Assembly (NCBI GenBank): GCA_031460175.1
Contig: JAVKGW010000003.1
Coordinates: forward strand, 248,001 to 312,000
Origin: Armatimonadota bacterium
GTDB taxonomy: Bacteria > Sysuimicrobiota > Sysuimicrobiia > Sysuimicrobiales > Sysuimicrobiaceae
DNA: 64,000 bases
Direction of reading: 5' to 3'
Part shown: positions 7,778 to 16,217 of the stretch, one piece after another
Position numbering within the stretch: the first letter of the stretch is position 1
How the letters are laid out: every line of letters begins with the position of its first letter
Made by a program: the position numbers and the translations under genes
Notes under the pieces: model-generated
What the model was told of the DNA's origin: nothing
Database searches by the model: none
The model's input: the letters and a program-made list of their open reading frames with translations, nothing else

Positions 7778-9510
7778 GGCTCTCCCCCCTCCTCCGGGAC
7801 GCCATCCGATCCCAGGTCGGCCTGTTGGCGGTGGCGATGGGGTGCGTCCTCGTGGTGACGGCCCTGGGCCTGGTGGTCCCCTACGTGTTCGGCCAAACCA
7901 TCGACCAGCTCGTGGCCCGTGCGGAAGTCCATCTCATCGAGCGGGCGGGGCTGTGGGTGCTGGGGGTGTTGGCCCTGCGGACCGTCTTCCTGTACGGAAG
8001 CATCTACGCCAACTTCGCCTTCGCGCATCGGGCCACCGCGGCGCTGCGTGGCCGCATCTTCTCCTCCCTGCTGAGATGGCCCGTGGAGCGGGTGGGGGCT
8101 TGGCACAGCGGGGAGGTTCTGAGCCGCTCCCTCTCGGACACGCAGCTGGTGCACACCCACCTCCTGGTGGGCATCGTGGACCTCGCAGGCACCCTGGTCA
8201 CCCTCTCGGGGACCGTGACCATGCTGTTCGTGCTGGAGTGGCGACTCGCGGCCCTCACCCTGGCCATCCTGCCCGCGGTGGCCCTGCTGGCCCGCCACTT
8301 CGGGGTTCAGATCCAGCGCACCAGCGCCCGGGCCCAGCAGCAGGTGGCGGAGCTGGCGAACCGGATGCGGGACGCGGTGACGGGCGCCCGGGTGGTCCGG
8401 GCCTTCGTGCAGGAGGGACGGGAGGAGGCCCGGTTCTCGGAGGAGAACGCACGGCTCGTGCGGCAGCAGCTCCGGATGAGCCGGCTTGTGGCCTGGGAGG
8501 TGTGCGCGGTCACCATGGCCACGGCCTTGGGACTCGTGGGGTTCCTGTGGATCGGGGGTCGGCTTGTGGCCTCCGGGTGGATGACGCCGGGAAGCCTCGT
8601 GGCCTTCATCGCGTACGTGGCCTTGGCCATCGAGCCGGGCATAAACCTCACCCGCGTGTACGCGAACCTGAAGCAGGCCCAGGCGGCCCTGGACCGCATC
8701 GAGGAGGTGCTGCGGGTCCCGGTGTACGTGGACCCTCCCGGCGCCCGGGACCTCCCCCGGCCCGCGGGGGACATCGTGTACGAGGACGTGTGGCTCGCGT
8801 ACGAACCCGGGCGGTGGGCCCTGCGGGGGGTGAGCTTCCGGATCCGGCAGGGAGAACGGGTGGCCCTAGTGGGGCCGAGCGGCGCGGGCAAGACCTCCGT
8901 GGTGAACCTGCTCCTGCGGTTTTACGACCCCACCCGGGGCCGGGTGACCATCGGGGGGGTAGACCTGCGGGAGGTACGTACCGCCTCCCTGAGATCCCGC
9001 ATCGGATACGTGCCTCAAGACCCCGTGTTCTTCGCGGGCACCGTGCGGGAGAACATCGCCTACGGAAGGCCGCAGGCGACCCTGGAGGAGGTGATCCGGG
9101 CGGCGCAGGTCGCCCATGCGGACGAATTCATCCGGGCGCTCCCCCATGGTTACGATACGCCCCTCTCAGAGGCGGGCCAGAACTTGTCCGGGGGGCAGCG
9201 GCAGCGCCTGGCCATCGCCCGGGCCCTCCTGCTGGATCCCGAGATCATCGTGCTGGACGAGGCCACGAGCCAACTCGACGCGGAGGCGGAGGCTGCGATC
9301 CGGCAGGCCCTCCAACAGCTCTTCCGGGGACGCACGGTCCTGGTGATCGCCCACCGGCTGAGCACGGTGCAGGAGGTGGATCGCATCCTGGTGCTGCAGG
9401 AGGGGCGCATCGTGGAGGAGGGGGCCTACGAGGAGCTCATGAGGGCCGGAGGGCTCTTCCGGGCCCTCGCGCAGGGACAACTGCCGACCGCCCCGGTTTC
9501 GGGCTCCTAG
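7774..9510 (+). CDS. MsbA-like ABC exporter (fused membrane and ATPase domains)
   Basis: A 578-residue half-transporter: a six-helix membrane domain over about residues 15-310, then an ATPase domain. Walker A GPSGAGKT lies at residues 367-374, LSGGQ at about 471 and Walker B IIVLDEAT at about 491, followed by the switch histidine in IAHRLS. Length and layout match MsbA-type lipid flippases. The start ATG overlaps the lpxB-like stop. Enclosed by LpxB-like proteins and glycosyltransferases, it most likely flips a glycolipid across the inner membrane. A multidrug-type role cannot be excluded on sequence alone. Confidence 0.9.
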   Translation: MRLSPLLRDAIRSQVGLLAVAMGCVLVVTALGLVVPYVFGQTIDQLVARAEVHLIERAGLWVLGVLALRTVFLYGSIYANFAFAHRATAALRGRIFSSLLRWPVERVGAWHSGEVLSRSLSDTQLVHTHLLVGIVDLAGTLVTLSGTVTMLFVLEWRLAALTLAILPAVALLARHFGVQIQRTSARAQQQVAELANRMRDAVTGARVVRAFVQEGREEARFSEENARLVRQQLRMSRLVAWEVCAVTMATALGLVGFLWIGGRLVASGWMTPGSLVAFIAYVALAIEPGINLTRVYANLKQAQAALDRIEEVLRVPVYVDPPGARDLPRPAGDIVYEDVWLAYEPGRWALRGVSFRIRQGERVALVGPSGAGKTSVVNLLLRFYDPTRGRVTIGGVDLREVRTASLRSRIGYVPQDPVFFAGTVRENIAYGRPQATLEEVIRAAQVAHADEFIRALPHGYDTPLSEAGQNLSGGQRQRLAIARALLLDPEIIVLDEATSQLDAEAEAAIRQALQQLFRGRTVLVIAHRLSTVQEVDRILVLQEGRIVEEGAYEELMRAGGLFRALAQGQLPTAPVSGS

Positions 9511-9512
9511 CC

Positions 9513-10430
9513 ATGGATCTGTCCGTGGTGATCCCCGCCCACAACCGGTCGAGGGTGCTGGAGGTGTGCCTACGCTGCCTGAGCCGCCAAACCCTTCCGC
9601 CGGACCGCTACGAGGTGATCGTGGTGGATGACGGATCCGAGGAAGATCTCCGGCCTGTGGTGGATTCCTTCCGGGGAGGCCTACAGGTGCGGCTGCTCCG
9701 GCAACCGCGGAACCTCGGCCGGGCCGCGGCCCGAAACCGAGGAATCGCCGCCGCGCGGGGAGAGGTGGTGGTCTTCGTGGACAGCGACGTCTTCGTGGTC
9801 CCCGAGTTCCTGGCGGCCCACGCGGAAATCCACGCGCACCGCCTTCGGGCCGTGGGCCGGGGACCGCTTTTGCTGACGGAGCACCTGGAGGACCCCCTCC
9901 GCAACCCGCCCTATCTGCGGGACCCTTCCCCGGCGTTTCTGGACACCGCAAACGCCTCCGTGCGCCGGGAGGACCTCCTGGAAGCCGGCGGGTTCGATGA
10001 GGACTTCCGGGAGTACGGGTGGGAGGACTTCGAGTTGGGCACGCGGCTTGCCCGGCTCGGACTCCGGCGGGTGTACCGCCGCCGCGCCCTCGCCTACCAC
10101 TACCAGCCCCTTCCGGATCCCCAATCCCTGGAACACCTCTTCCGGAAGGAGGAGGAACGGGCGAGGATGGCGGTACGGCTGTTGCGGAAGCGGCCCGGAT
10201 GGCGCACCCGGTGGGCGGTGCAGCACACCCCCCTGCACCGCGCCCTCGCCTTCCTCATGACCCAGGGCGGACACGTGGACGGGGACCGCCTGCGCCAGCT
10301 CCTCCAGCTCTCCCACCTCTCCCCCGCGCGGAAGTACCTGCTCCTCCGAGGCGTCCTCAACCGCCACTACCTTCAGACCCTGAGCCGGGAGTGGACGGCC
10401 GCATGGAACCGGTCCGCATCAGCGTGGTGA
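9513..10430 (+). CDS. Family 2 glycosyltransferase (first of a tandem pair)
   Basis: A 305-residue GT-A enzyme beginning MDLSVVIPAHNRS, the nucleotide-sugar-binding start of GT2. VVDDGS follows at about residues 32-37 and the metal-binding DSD at about 90. A GGFDEDF...YGWEDFELG segment at about 160-175 resembles the GT7 C-terminal (galactosyltransferase-like) motif. No transmembrane helix is evident, so it probably works at the cytosolic face. It starts two bases after the exporter stop and overlaps the next, paralogous glycosyltransferase by 28 bases. Donor and acceptor are unknown. Confidence 0.88.
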   Translation: MDLSVVIPAHNRSRVLEVCLRCLSRQTLPPDRYEVIVVDDGSEEDLRPVVDSFRGGLQVRLLRQPRNLGRAAARNRGIAAARGEVVVFVDSDVFVVPEFLAAHAEIHAHRLRAVGRGPLLLTEHLEDPLRNPPYLRDPSPAFLDTANASVRREDLLEAGGFDEDFREYGWEDFELGTRLARLGLRRVYRRRALAYHYQPLPDPQSLEHLFRKEEERARMAVRLLRKRPGWRTRWAVQHTPLHRALAFLMTQGGHVDGDRLRQLLQLSHLSPARKYLLLRGVLNRHYLQTLSREWTAAWNRSASAW

Positions 10431-11374
10431 TCCCCGCCTACAACTGCGCGTCCGTGCTGGGGACGACCCTGGAGCACCTCGCCCGCCAGGACTACCCCAA
10501 GGACGCCTACGAAGTCATCGTGGTGGACGACGGGAGCACGGACGGGACGCCGGAGGTGGCATCCCGCTGGGCGGATTGGGTTCAGCTCCGCTACATCCGG
10601 CAGCCGAACGCGGGTCGGGCCGCGGCCCGAAACCGCGGCGCGCGGGAGGCCAGATGGCAGGTCCTCCTGTTCCTGGACGCGGACGTGTGGGCGGAAGACG
10701 GCCTCCTCGGGGCCCACGCCGCCCACTACCGAAAGGGCTACCGCGTGGCGGTGCAGGGCCCCAGCCGCACGCACCCCCAGGCCCAGGTGAACCCCTTCAT
10801 GGAAGTCAAGGAGATGTTCCCGGACCTCACACCCCGCCGTCCCCAGAACCTCTCCCCCTACCACGTCATCACCCGCAACTTCTCCGTGGGGGCGGAGGAC
10901 TTCTGGCGGGTGGGAGGGTTCGATGAGGCCTTCTCAGGGTACGGGTGGGAGGACATCGAGCTGGGCGTGCGCCTACGACGCAGCGGGGTCCGCATCCACT
11001 GGGAACCCCGGGCGGTGACCTGGCATTACCACGTGGAGGACCTGGAGGGCGCACGGCGCAAGCTGGTGGAAGCCGGTCGGGGGGCCGTGTACTTCTGGAA
11101 CAAATACCGCCGTCCCCTGGGGCTCGGTCTGTTCCTGGAGCTGCACCCCGCCCTGCTCCCCCTGAAGTGGCTCGTGTACCGGAGCGGCGTCCTCACCCCC
11201 TGGATCCGCAAGGTCCTCGAGCGCACGGAACGAAGACTCCTTTCCGCCACCGGGGCCGCGCGGAAGCTGTGGCTCGCGGTGGCCAACGAGTGCTACGCGC
11301 ACCTCCTCTGGCATGCCTACTACGAAGGGGTCTGGCAGGCCCTGCGGGAGGGATCTGCCGGATGCGCATCCTGA
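10403..11374 (+). CDS. Family 2 glycosyltransferase (second of a tandem pair)
   Basis: A 323-residue paralogue of the preceding enzyme. It has RISVVIPAYN at the N-terminus, VVDDGSTDG at about residues 34-42, a DAD metal motif at about 92, and GGFDEAF...YGWEDIELG in the acceptor half. The shared motifs and adjacency suggest an old tandem duplication. The ATG at 10403 has GGGAGTGGA about seven bases upstream and lies inside the end of the previous gene. The C-terminus carries a hydrophobic-aromatic stretch that may sit on the membrane. It overlaps the second lpxB-like gene by 13 bases. Confidence 0.88.
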   Translation: MEPVRISVVIPAYNCASVLGTTLEHLARQDYPKDAYEVIVVDDGSTDGTPEVASRWADWVQLRYIRQPNAGRAAARNRGAREARWQVLLFLDADVWAEDGLLGAHAAHYRKGYRVAVQGPSRTHPQAQVNPFMEVKEMFPDLTPRRPQNLSPYHVITRNFSVGAEDFWRVGGFDEAFSGYGWEDIELGVRLRRSGVRIHWEPRAVTWHYHVEDLEGARRKLVEAGRGAVYFWNKYRRPLGLGLFLELHPALLPLKWLVYRSGVLTPWIRKVLERTERRLLSATGAARKLWLAVANECYAHLLWHAYYEGVWQALREGSAGCAS

Positions 11375-12492
11375 TGGTCTCCAACGGGTACGGGGAGGAC
11401 GCCATGGGGGCGGTCCTGGGCCGCGCCCTCCGGAGGTACGGAGCGGAAGTCCTGGCGTACCCTCTCGTGGGCTTGGGACACGCCTACCAGGCCGTGGGCG
11501 TCCCGGTGCTGGATCCCCGCCGCACCCTGCCCACCGCAGGCTTCGGATTCCGGACGGGCTGGCGGGAGGCATGGGAGGACTTGCGGGCCGGATGGATCTC
11601 CCTCACCCTGGCGCAACGCCGCACCCTGCGGAGGCAGCACGGGACGTGCGACGAGGCGGTGGCCATCGGGGATCTCTTCTGCCTGTGGATGGCCGCGGCC
11701 ACGGGCATCCGCCCCGTCTACGTCCCCACGGCCAAATCCGAGTACAGCGAGCCCCACCAACCGTGGGAGCTCCTCCTGATCCGACGGTGGGCCCGCGTCT
11801 CCTTTCCGCGGGATCCCCTCACCGCGGAGCGCTATCGGAAGGCGGGGCTTGCGGCCGTGTGCGTGGGGAACCTGATGATGGACTGCCTGGAGTTCGGGAA
11901 GGAGGCGTTCGAATACGCCCCCGACGAACCCGTGGTGCTGCTGCTTCCGGGGAGCCGACGGGATGCCCCCGTAAACTTCCGCCTGCTCCTCCAGACCGCC
12001 GCCCGCGTGGCCGCCGTCCACCGGGAGGTCCGCTGGCTGTGCGCCCTCTCCCCGACCGTGGACCCCGCCTCCCTCGCCCGGGCCGCGGGCGCGGAGCTCC
12101 TCGAGGGCCAGATGGCCTATCGGGGGGTACGGGTACGGCTTACCCGATCCTTCGCGGACGCGGTGCGGCAGGCCACGGTGGTGCTGGGCATGAGCGGCAC
12201 CGCGAACGAGCAGGCGGCGGGGCTCGGGAAACCCGTGGTGGCCCTTCCGGGCCCCGGCCCCCAGTTCACCCGGAAGTTCCTGGCGCTGCAGGCGAGGCTC
12301 CTGGGGGAGGCCCTGGTGCCCGCGGAGGGGCCGGAAGAGGCGGCCCGGGCCGTGCTGCGGCTGCTGGCGGATCCCGAGGAACGGGCAAGACGCGGGGAGG
12401 TGGGACGGGCGCGGATGGGCCCTCCGGGGGCCGCGGAGGGCCTGGCAGCCTGGCTCGTGAGCAGGAGGGGACAGACGGAGGATAGAATTTAG
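11362..12492 (+). CDS. Lipid-A-disaccharide-synthase-related protein, second copy
   Basis: A 376-residue protein of the LpxB-related group known from cyanobacteria and Deinococcota, which lack canonical lipid A synthesis. It begins MRILMVSNGYGEDA, has VLLLPGSRRDAP at mid-protein, and VLGMSGTANEQAAGLGKPVV in the donor-binding region (the SGT motif is kept here but changed in the first copy). The two LpxB-like proteins differ strongly, so this is not a recent duplication. It is the last gene of the envelope operon, ending 33 bases before acs. Its product is probably a novel disaccharide-lipid or another nucleotide-sugar transfer product. Confidence 0.75.
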   Translation: MRILMVSNGYGEDAMGAVLGRALRRYGAEVLAYPLVGLGHAYQAVGVPVLDPRRTLPTAGFGFRTGWREAWEDLRAGWISLTLAQRRTLRRQHGTCDEAVAIGDLFCLWMAAATGIRPVYVPTAKSEYSEPHQPWELLLIRRWARVSFPRDPLTAERYRKAGLAAVCVGNLMMDCLEFGKEAFEYAPDEPVVLLLPGSRRDAPVNFRLLLQTAARVAAVHREVRWLCALSPTVDPASLARAAGAELLEGQMAYRGVRVRLTRSFADAVRQATVVLGMSGTANEQAAGLGKPVVALPGPGPQFTRKFLALQARLLGEALVPAEGPEEAARAVLRLLADPEERARRGEVGRARMGPPGAAEGLAAWLVSRRGQTEDRI

Positions 12493-12525
12493 GATTTCCA
12501 GTTCAGACGGGAAAGGGGGAGCCGC

Positions 12526-14499
12526 ATGGACCAGACGGGCGTGCAGACCCAGGCCACCATCCAGGCCCTGTTGCAGGAGACCCGGCGGTTTGCGCCCCCG
12601 CGGGAGTTCGCGGCCCGGGCCAACGTGAACGACCCCCGGATCTACGAGGAGGCGGCCCGGGATCCGGAGGCCTTCTGGGCCAAGTACGCGGAGCAGGAGC
12701 TGCGGTGGTTCCGGAAGTGGGACCGGGTCCTGGAGTGGAATGCGCCCTGGGCCAAGTGGTTCGTCGGGGGACAACTGAACGCCTGCGACAACTGCGTGGA
12801 CCGGCACGTGGAGACGTGGCGGCGCACCAAGGCCGCCCTGGTGTGGGAGGGAGAACCCGGGGACAGCCGGGTGCTCACCTACCAGGACCTGCACCGGGAG
12901 GTCCAGCGGTTCAGCAACGTCCTCAAGGGCCTGGGGATCCAGAAAGGGGACCGGGTCACCGTCTACCTCGGCATGGTGCCGGAGCTCCCCATCGCCATGC
13001 TGGCCTGCGCCCGCATCGGGGCTGTGCACAGCGTGGTGTTCGGCGGGTTCAGCGCGGAGGCCCTGGCGGATCGCATCCAGGACGCCCAGGCCAAGGTTCT
13101 CATCACCCAGGACGGGGCGTGGCGGCGGGGCCAGGTGGTCCCCCTCAAGCAGTACGCGGACGAGGCCCTGAAGGCCTGCCCTTCGGTGGAGAAGGTGGTG
13201 GTGCTGCGGCGGGTCGGGAACCCCGTCTCCATGACGCCCGGGCGGGACTTCTGGTGGCACGAGCTCATGGAGGCGGCCGATCCCCACTGCCCCGTGGAAG
13301 CGCTCGACAGCGAGCACCCGCTCTTCATCCTGTACACCTCCGGGACCACCGGGAAGCCCAAGGGGGTGCTGCATACAACGGGCGGGTATCTGCTCGGCGT
13401 CCACCTTACCACCAAGTGGGTGTTCGACCTCAAGGAGGAGGACTACTACTGGTGCACCGCGGACATCGGGTGGGTCACGGGCCACAGCTACATCGTGTAC
13501 GGGCCGCTCAGCAACGGGGCCACCTCCGTGATGTACGAAGGGGCCCCGGACTGGCCGGACAAGGATCGGTACTGGCGGATCGTGGAGAAGTACCGGGTGA
13601 ACATCCTGTACACCTCGCCCACCTTCATCCGCACCGCCATGAAGTGGGGGCCGGAGTACCCGAAGCGGTGCGACCTCAGAAGCCTGCGGCTGCTGGGAAC
13701 CGTAGGGGAACCCATCAATCCGGAAGCCTGGATGTGGTACCACGAGCACATCGGCGGTACCCGGTGTCCCATCGTGGACACCTGGTGGCAGACGGAAACC
13801 GGGATGATCCTGATCACTCCCCTTCCCGGCATCACCACCACCAAGCCCGGATCCGCCACCCTCCCCTTCCCGGGGATTGCTGCGGACGTGGTGGACGAAC
13901 ACGGCAATTCCCTCCCGCCCAACGTGGGCGGATACCTCGTCCTCACCCGGCCGTGGCCCGCGATGCTGCGCACCTTCTGGGGAGATCCGGACCGGTACGT
14001 CCAGGTCTACTGGAGCCGGTTCCCCGGAAAGTACTTCACGGGGGACGGGGCCCGGCGGGACGAGGAGGGGTACTACTGGATCCAGGGCCGGGTGGACGAC
14101 GTGGTGAACGTGGCCGGCCACCGGCTCAGCAACATCGAGATCGAGAGCGCCCTGGTCGCCCACCCCGCGGTGGCGGAGGCGGCCACCATCGGCCGCAGCC
14201 ACCCCGAAAAAGGGCAGGCCATCGCCGCCTTCGTGGTCCTGCGGAGCGGTTACGAGCCCAGCGATGCCTTGCGGAAGGAGCTGCGGGAATGGGTGGCCCG
14301 GAAGATCAGCCCCATCGCGCGGCCCGATGACGTCTTCTTCTGCGCGGACCTGCCGAAGACGCGCTCCGCGAAGATCATGCGGAGGCTCCTGCGGGACATC
14401 GCAGAGGGAAGGGCCCTGGGAGACACCACCACCCTCACGGATCCCAAGGTGGTGGAGGAGATCAAGCAGCGGTACATCGCGGAGGGGAGGGAGGAGTAA
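12526..14499 (+). CDS. acsA: Acetyl-CoA synthetase (AMP-forming)
   Basis: Activates acetate through acetyl-AMP to acetyl-CoA. The 657 residues carry the ANL-family P-loop [11 protein letters not shown] (about residue 270), the TWWQTETG motif near residue 420, the adenylate-binding [11 protein letters not shown] and the [14 protein letters not shown] hinge. The C-terminal catalytic lysine lies in TRSAKIMRR; most homologues have Gly where this protein has Ala before that Lys. The start ATG follows a GGGGGA site. A TAGAAT at 12483-12488 may be a -10, though I see no -35. The gene ends in a hairpin shared with recA. Confidence 0.95.
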   Translation: MDQTGVQTQATIQALLQETRRFAPPREFAARANVNDPRIYEEAARDPEAFWAKYAEQELRWFRKWDRVLEWNAPWAKWFVGGQLNACDNCVDRHVETWRRTKAALVWEGEPGDSRVLTYQDLHREVQRFSNVLKGLGIQKGDRVTVYLGMVPELPIAMLACARIGAVHSVVFGGFSAEALADRIQDAQAKVLITQDGAWRRGQVVPLKQYADEALKACPSVEKVVVLRRVGNPVSMTPGRDFWWHELMEAADPHCPVEALDSEHPLFILYTSGTTGKPKGVLHTTGGYLLGVHLTTKWVFDLKEEDYYWCTADIGWVTGHSYIVYGPLSNGATSVMYEGAPDWPDKDRYWRIVEKYRVNILYTSPTFIRTAMKWGPEYPKRCDLRSLRLLGTVGEPINPEAWMWYHEHIGGTRCPIVDTWWQTETGMILITPLPGITTTKPGSATLPFPGIAADVVDEHGNSLPPNVGGYLVLTRPWPAMLRTFWGDPDRYVQVYWSRFPGKYFTGDGARRDEEGYYWIQGRVDDVVNVAGHRLSNIEIESALVAHPAVAEAATIGRSHPEKGQAIAAFVVLRSGYEPSDALRKELREWVARKISPIARPDDVFFCADLPKTRSAKIMRRLLRDIAEGRALGDTTTLTDPKVVEEIKQRYIAEGREE

Positions 14500-14515
14500 G
14501 GGCCTCCTCCCTCCC
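14485..14515. terminator. Hairpin between convergent acs and recA
   Basis: A perfect 12-bp inverted repeat (GGGAGGGAGGAG at 14485-14496, its complement at 14504-14515) with a 7-base loop that includes the acs stop codon. It sits exactly between the two convergent genes, so it can stop transcription from both sides. There is no T-run on either strand, so termination efficiency is uncertain. Confidence 0.6.
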
Positions 14516-14518
14516 GGC

Positions 14519-15592
14519 CTAGCGCGTCCGAAGGGGCATGTCCTTGTGGTTCCGGCTTGGCGGCTCCGGCACCACGGGGGTCTCCGGAACCTGACTCCGG
14601 CCCCGGTTCCACCCCATCTTTTCCCGCAGCTTGGCCTCCAGCTCCGCGGCGAGCTCCGGGTTGCTCTCCAGGAACTCCCGGGCGTTGTCCCGGCCCTGGC
14701 CCAGGCGCAATTCCCCGTAGCTGTACCAGGTCCCCACCTTCTGCACCAAGCCGTGCGCGGCAGCGAGGTCCAGGAGGCTTGCGGCCTTGCTGATCCCCTT
14801 CCCGTAGAGGATCTCCACCTCGCACTCCCGGAAGGGCGGGGCCACCTTGTTCTTCACCACCTTGATCCGGGCCCGCATGCCCGTGACGTCCTCGCCGTTC
14901 TTGATGTTCTCCGTCCGGCGGATCTCCATGCGCACGGAGGCATAGAACTTCAGGGCCCGGCCGCCCGTGGTGGTCTCCGGATTGCCGAACATCACGCCGA
15001 CCTTCTCCCGGATCTGGTTGATGAACACCACCACGCACCGGGACCGGCTGATGGCGCCCACGAGCTTCCGCAACGCCTGGCTCATGAGCCGCGCCTGCAG
15101 TCCCACGAACGCGTCCCCCATCTCCCCTTCCAGCTCCGCCCTCGGCACCAAGGCGGCCACGGAATCGATCACCACCACGTCCACGGCCCCGGACCGAACC
15201 AGGGTCTCCGCGATCTCCAGGGCCTGCTCGCCGCTGTCGGGTTGAGACACCAGCAGCTCATCCACGTTCACGCCCACCGCCCGCGCGTAGTTGGGATCCA
15301 AGGCGTGCTCCGCGTCGATGAAGGCGGCCACCCCACCCTCCCGCTGGGCCTCCGCGATGATGTGGTAGGCCAGGGTGGTCTTCCCGCTCGCCTCCGGACC
15401 GTAGATCTCCACCACCCGCCCCCGGGGAACCCCACCCACCCCTAAAGCCGCATCCAGCCCGATGGCCCCTGTGGGGATCACCTCCACGGTGAGCCGCTGG
15501 TTGGCCTCCCCCAGCTTCATGATGGAGCCCTTGCCGAACTGCTTCTCGATCTGGGCCACGGCCAGGTCCAACGCCTTCTGCCGATCGTTCAT
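14519..15592 (-). CDS. recA: Recombinase A
   Basis: Strand-exchange ATPase and SOS co-protease. The 357 residues include the Walker [10 protein letters not shown], the [15 protein letters not shown] Walker B region, the L2-loop [14 protein letters not shown] and the [12 protein letters not shown] segment. The start ATG at 15592 has GGGGAGGAGGGAGG just upstream. It carries its own promoter overlapping the end of thpR, with a LexA-type palindrome in the spacer (see the 15621-15649 entry). It is the last gene of the rimP-to-recA block, as in Bacillota, where cinA-recA is also the end of the run. Confidence 0.98.
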   Translation of the reverse strand: MNDRQKALDLAVAQIEKQFGKGSIMKLGEANQRLTVEVIPTGAIGLDAALGVGGVPRGRVVEIYGPEASGKTTLAYHIIAEAQREGGVAAFIDAEHALDPNYARAVGVNVDELLVSQPDSGEQALEIAETLVRSGAVDVVVIDSVAALVPRAELEGEMGDAFVGLQARLMSQALRKLVGAISRSRCVVVFINQIREKVGVMFGNPETTTGGRALKFYASVRMEIRRTENIKNGEDVTGMRARIKVVKNKVAPPFRECEVEILYGKGISKAASLLDLAAAHGLVQKVGTWYSYGELRLGQGRDNAREFLESNPELAAELEAKLREKMGWNRGRSQVPETPVVPEPPSRNHKDMPLRTR

Positions 15593-15620
15593 GGCCTCCC
15601 TCCTCCCCGCGGCTTTCTCA

Positions 15621-15649
15621 AGGCTAGCAAACATATGTTTGCATGTCAA
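15621..15649 (-). promoter_or_regulatory. recA promoter
   Basis: On the minus strand a perfect -35 TTGACA (15644-15649) is followed by exactly 17 bases and a -10 TAGCCT (15621-15626). Transcription would begin near 15614, giving a ~20-base leader holding the Shine-Dalgarno. The -35 box shares bases with the thpR stop codon. The spacer is filled by a 16-base palindrome. Confidence 0.8.
15627..15642. promoter_or_regulatory. LexA-type SOS operator in the recA promoter spacer
   Basis: A perfect 16-base palindrome GCAAACATATGTTTGC lies between the -35 and -10 of recA. Its AACATATGTT core matches the centre of the Bacillus/actinobacterial SOS box (CGAACATATGTTCG type), with A in place of G at the flanks. 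Its position would let a bound repressor exclude RNA polymerase. No lexA gene is in the window. Confidence 0.7.
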
Positions 15650-16215
15650 CCCCCGAGCCGGACGGATTCCAGGACCACGTACGTGGGGCCCTTTGGACCG
15701 AGCCGGCTTTCCATCACCACCACCCACTCAACGCGCTGCCGGCCGATTTTCGCATCCCCTGACCGTTCCAGGGCCCTCGCGAGGTCAGGTCCTCCCGATC
15801 CCTGCCGGATGCGGCCGATGGTGAGGTGGGGCTCGAAGGGACGGACCTCCCGGGGGAAATGGACCCGGAAGAGGGCGTCCTCCACGCGCCGGGCCAAGGC
15901 CGCGAGGTCCCCGGCTCCCTCCGTGACCCCTACCCAGAGCACCCGTGGGGTCCTCAGGTTGGGGAAGGCTCCGAGACCCCCGACGGCGATCTCGAAGGGC
16001 TTTGTCTGCGCCACGGACCGCACCGCCTCTCCCACATCCGGGACCCGCTCCTGCGGGATCTCGCCCAGGAATTTCAGGGTGAAGTGGAGGTTTTGGGGCT
16101 CCACCCACTTCACCCGCGCATCCGCCTCCGGCCAGATTCGTGCGATGGCCTGCTGGAGATGGACCACCCGGGCCCGGAGCCCTTCCGCGAGGGGGACCGC
16201 CACGAAGAGGCGCAA
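15646..16215 (-). CDS. thpR: RNA 2',3'-cyclic phosphodiesterase (LigT/ThpR family)
   Basis: A 2H phosphoesterase with both catalytic His-x-Thr motifs: HFT at residues 44-46 and HLT at 130-132. The 189-residue length and the N-terminal RLFVAVPL are typical. Two starts compete: a GTG at 16221 overlapping the cinA stop (GTGA), and a TTG at 16215 that has AAGGAG five bases upstream and gives the usual family N-terminus (M)RLFVAVPL. I prefer the TTG. It lies between cinA and recA; the pairing of thpR with cinA and recA also occurs in other bacteria. Confidence 0.9.
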   Translation of the reverse strand: MRLFVAVPLAEGLRARVVHLQQAIARIWPEADARVKWVEPQNLHFTLKFLGEIPQERVPDVGEAVRSVAQTKPFEIAVGGLGAFPNLRTPRVLWVGVTEGAGDLAALARRVEDALFRVHFPREVRPFEPHLTIGRIRQGSGGPDLARALERSGDAKIGRQRVEWVVVMESRLGPKGPTYVVLESVRLGG

Positions 16216-16217
16216 GC

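Noticed and set aside
6644-12492. Canonical lipid A biosynthesis locus
   Set aside because: Only LpxB-type genes are present; acyltransferases, deacetylase and kinase are absent and the second copy belongs to the LpxB-related group.
11320-14202. Very long open frame on the minus strand opposite lpxB-like 2 and acs
   Set aside because: Stop codons are rare on the antisense of GC-rich genes; its translation is His/Pro/Gly/Arg-rich with no domain, while the plus strand encodes clear enzymes.
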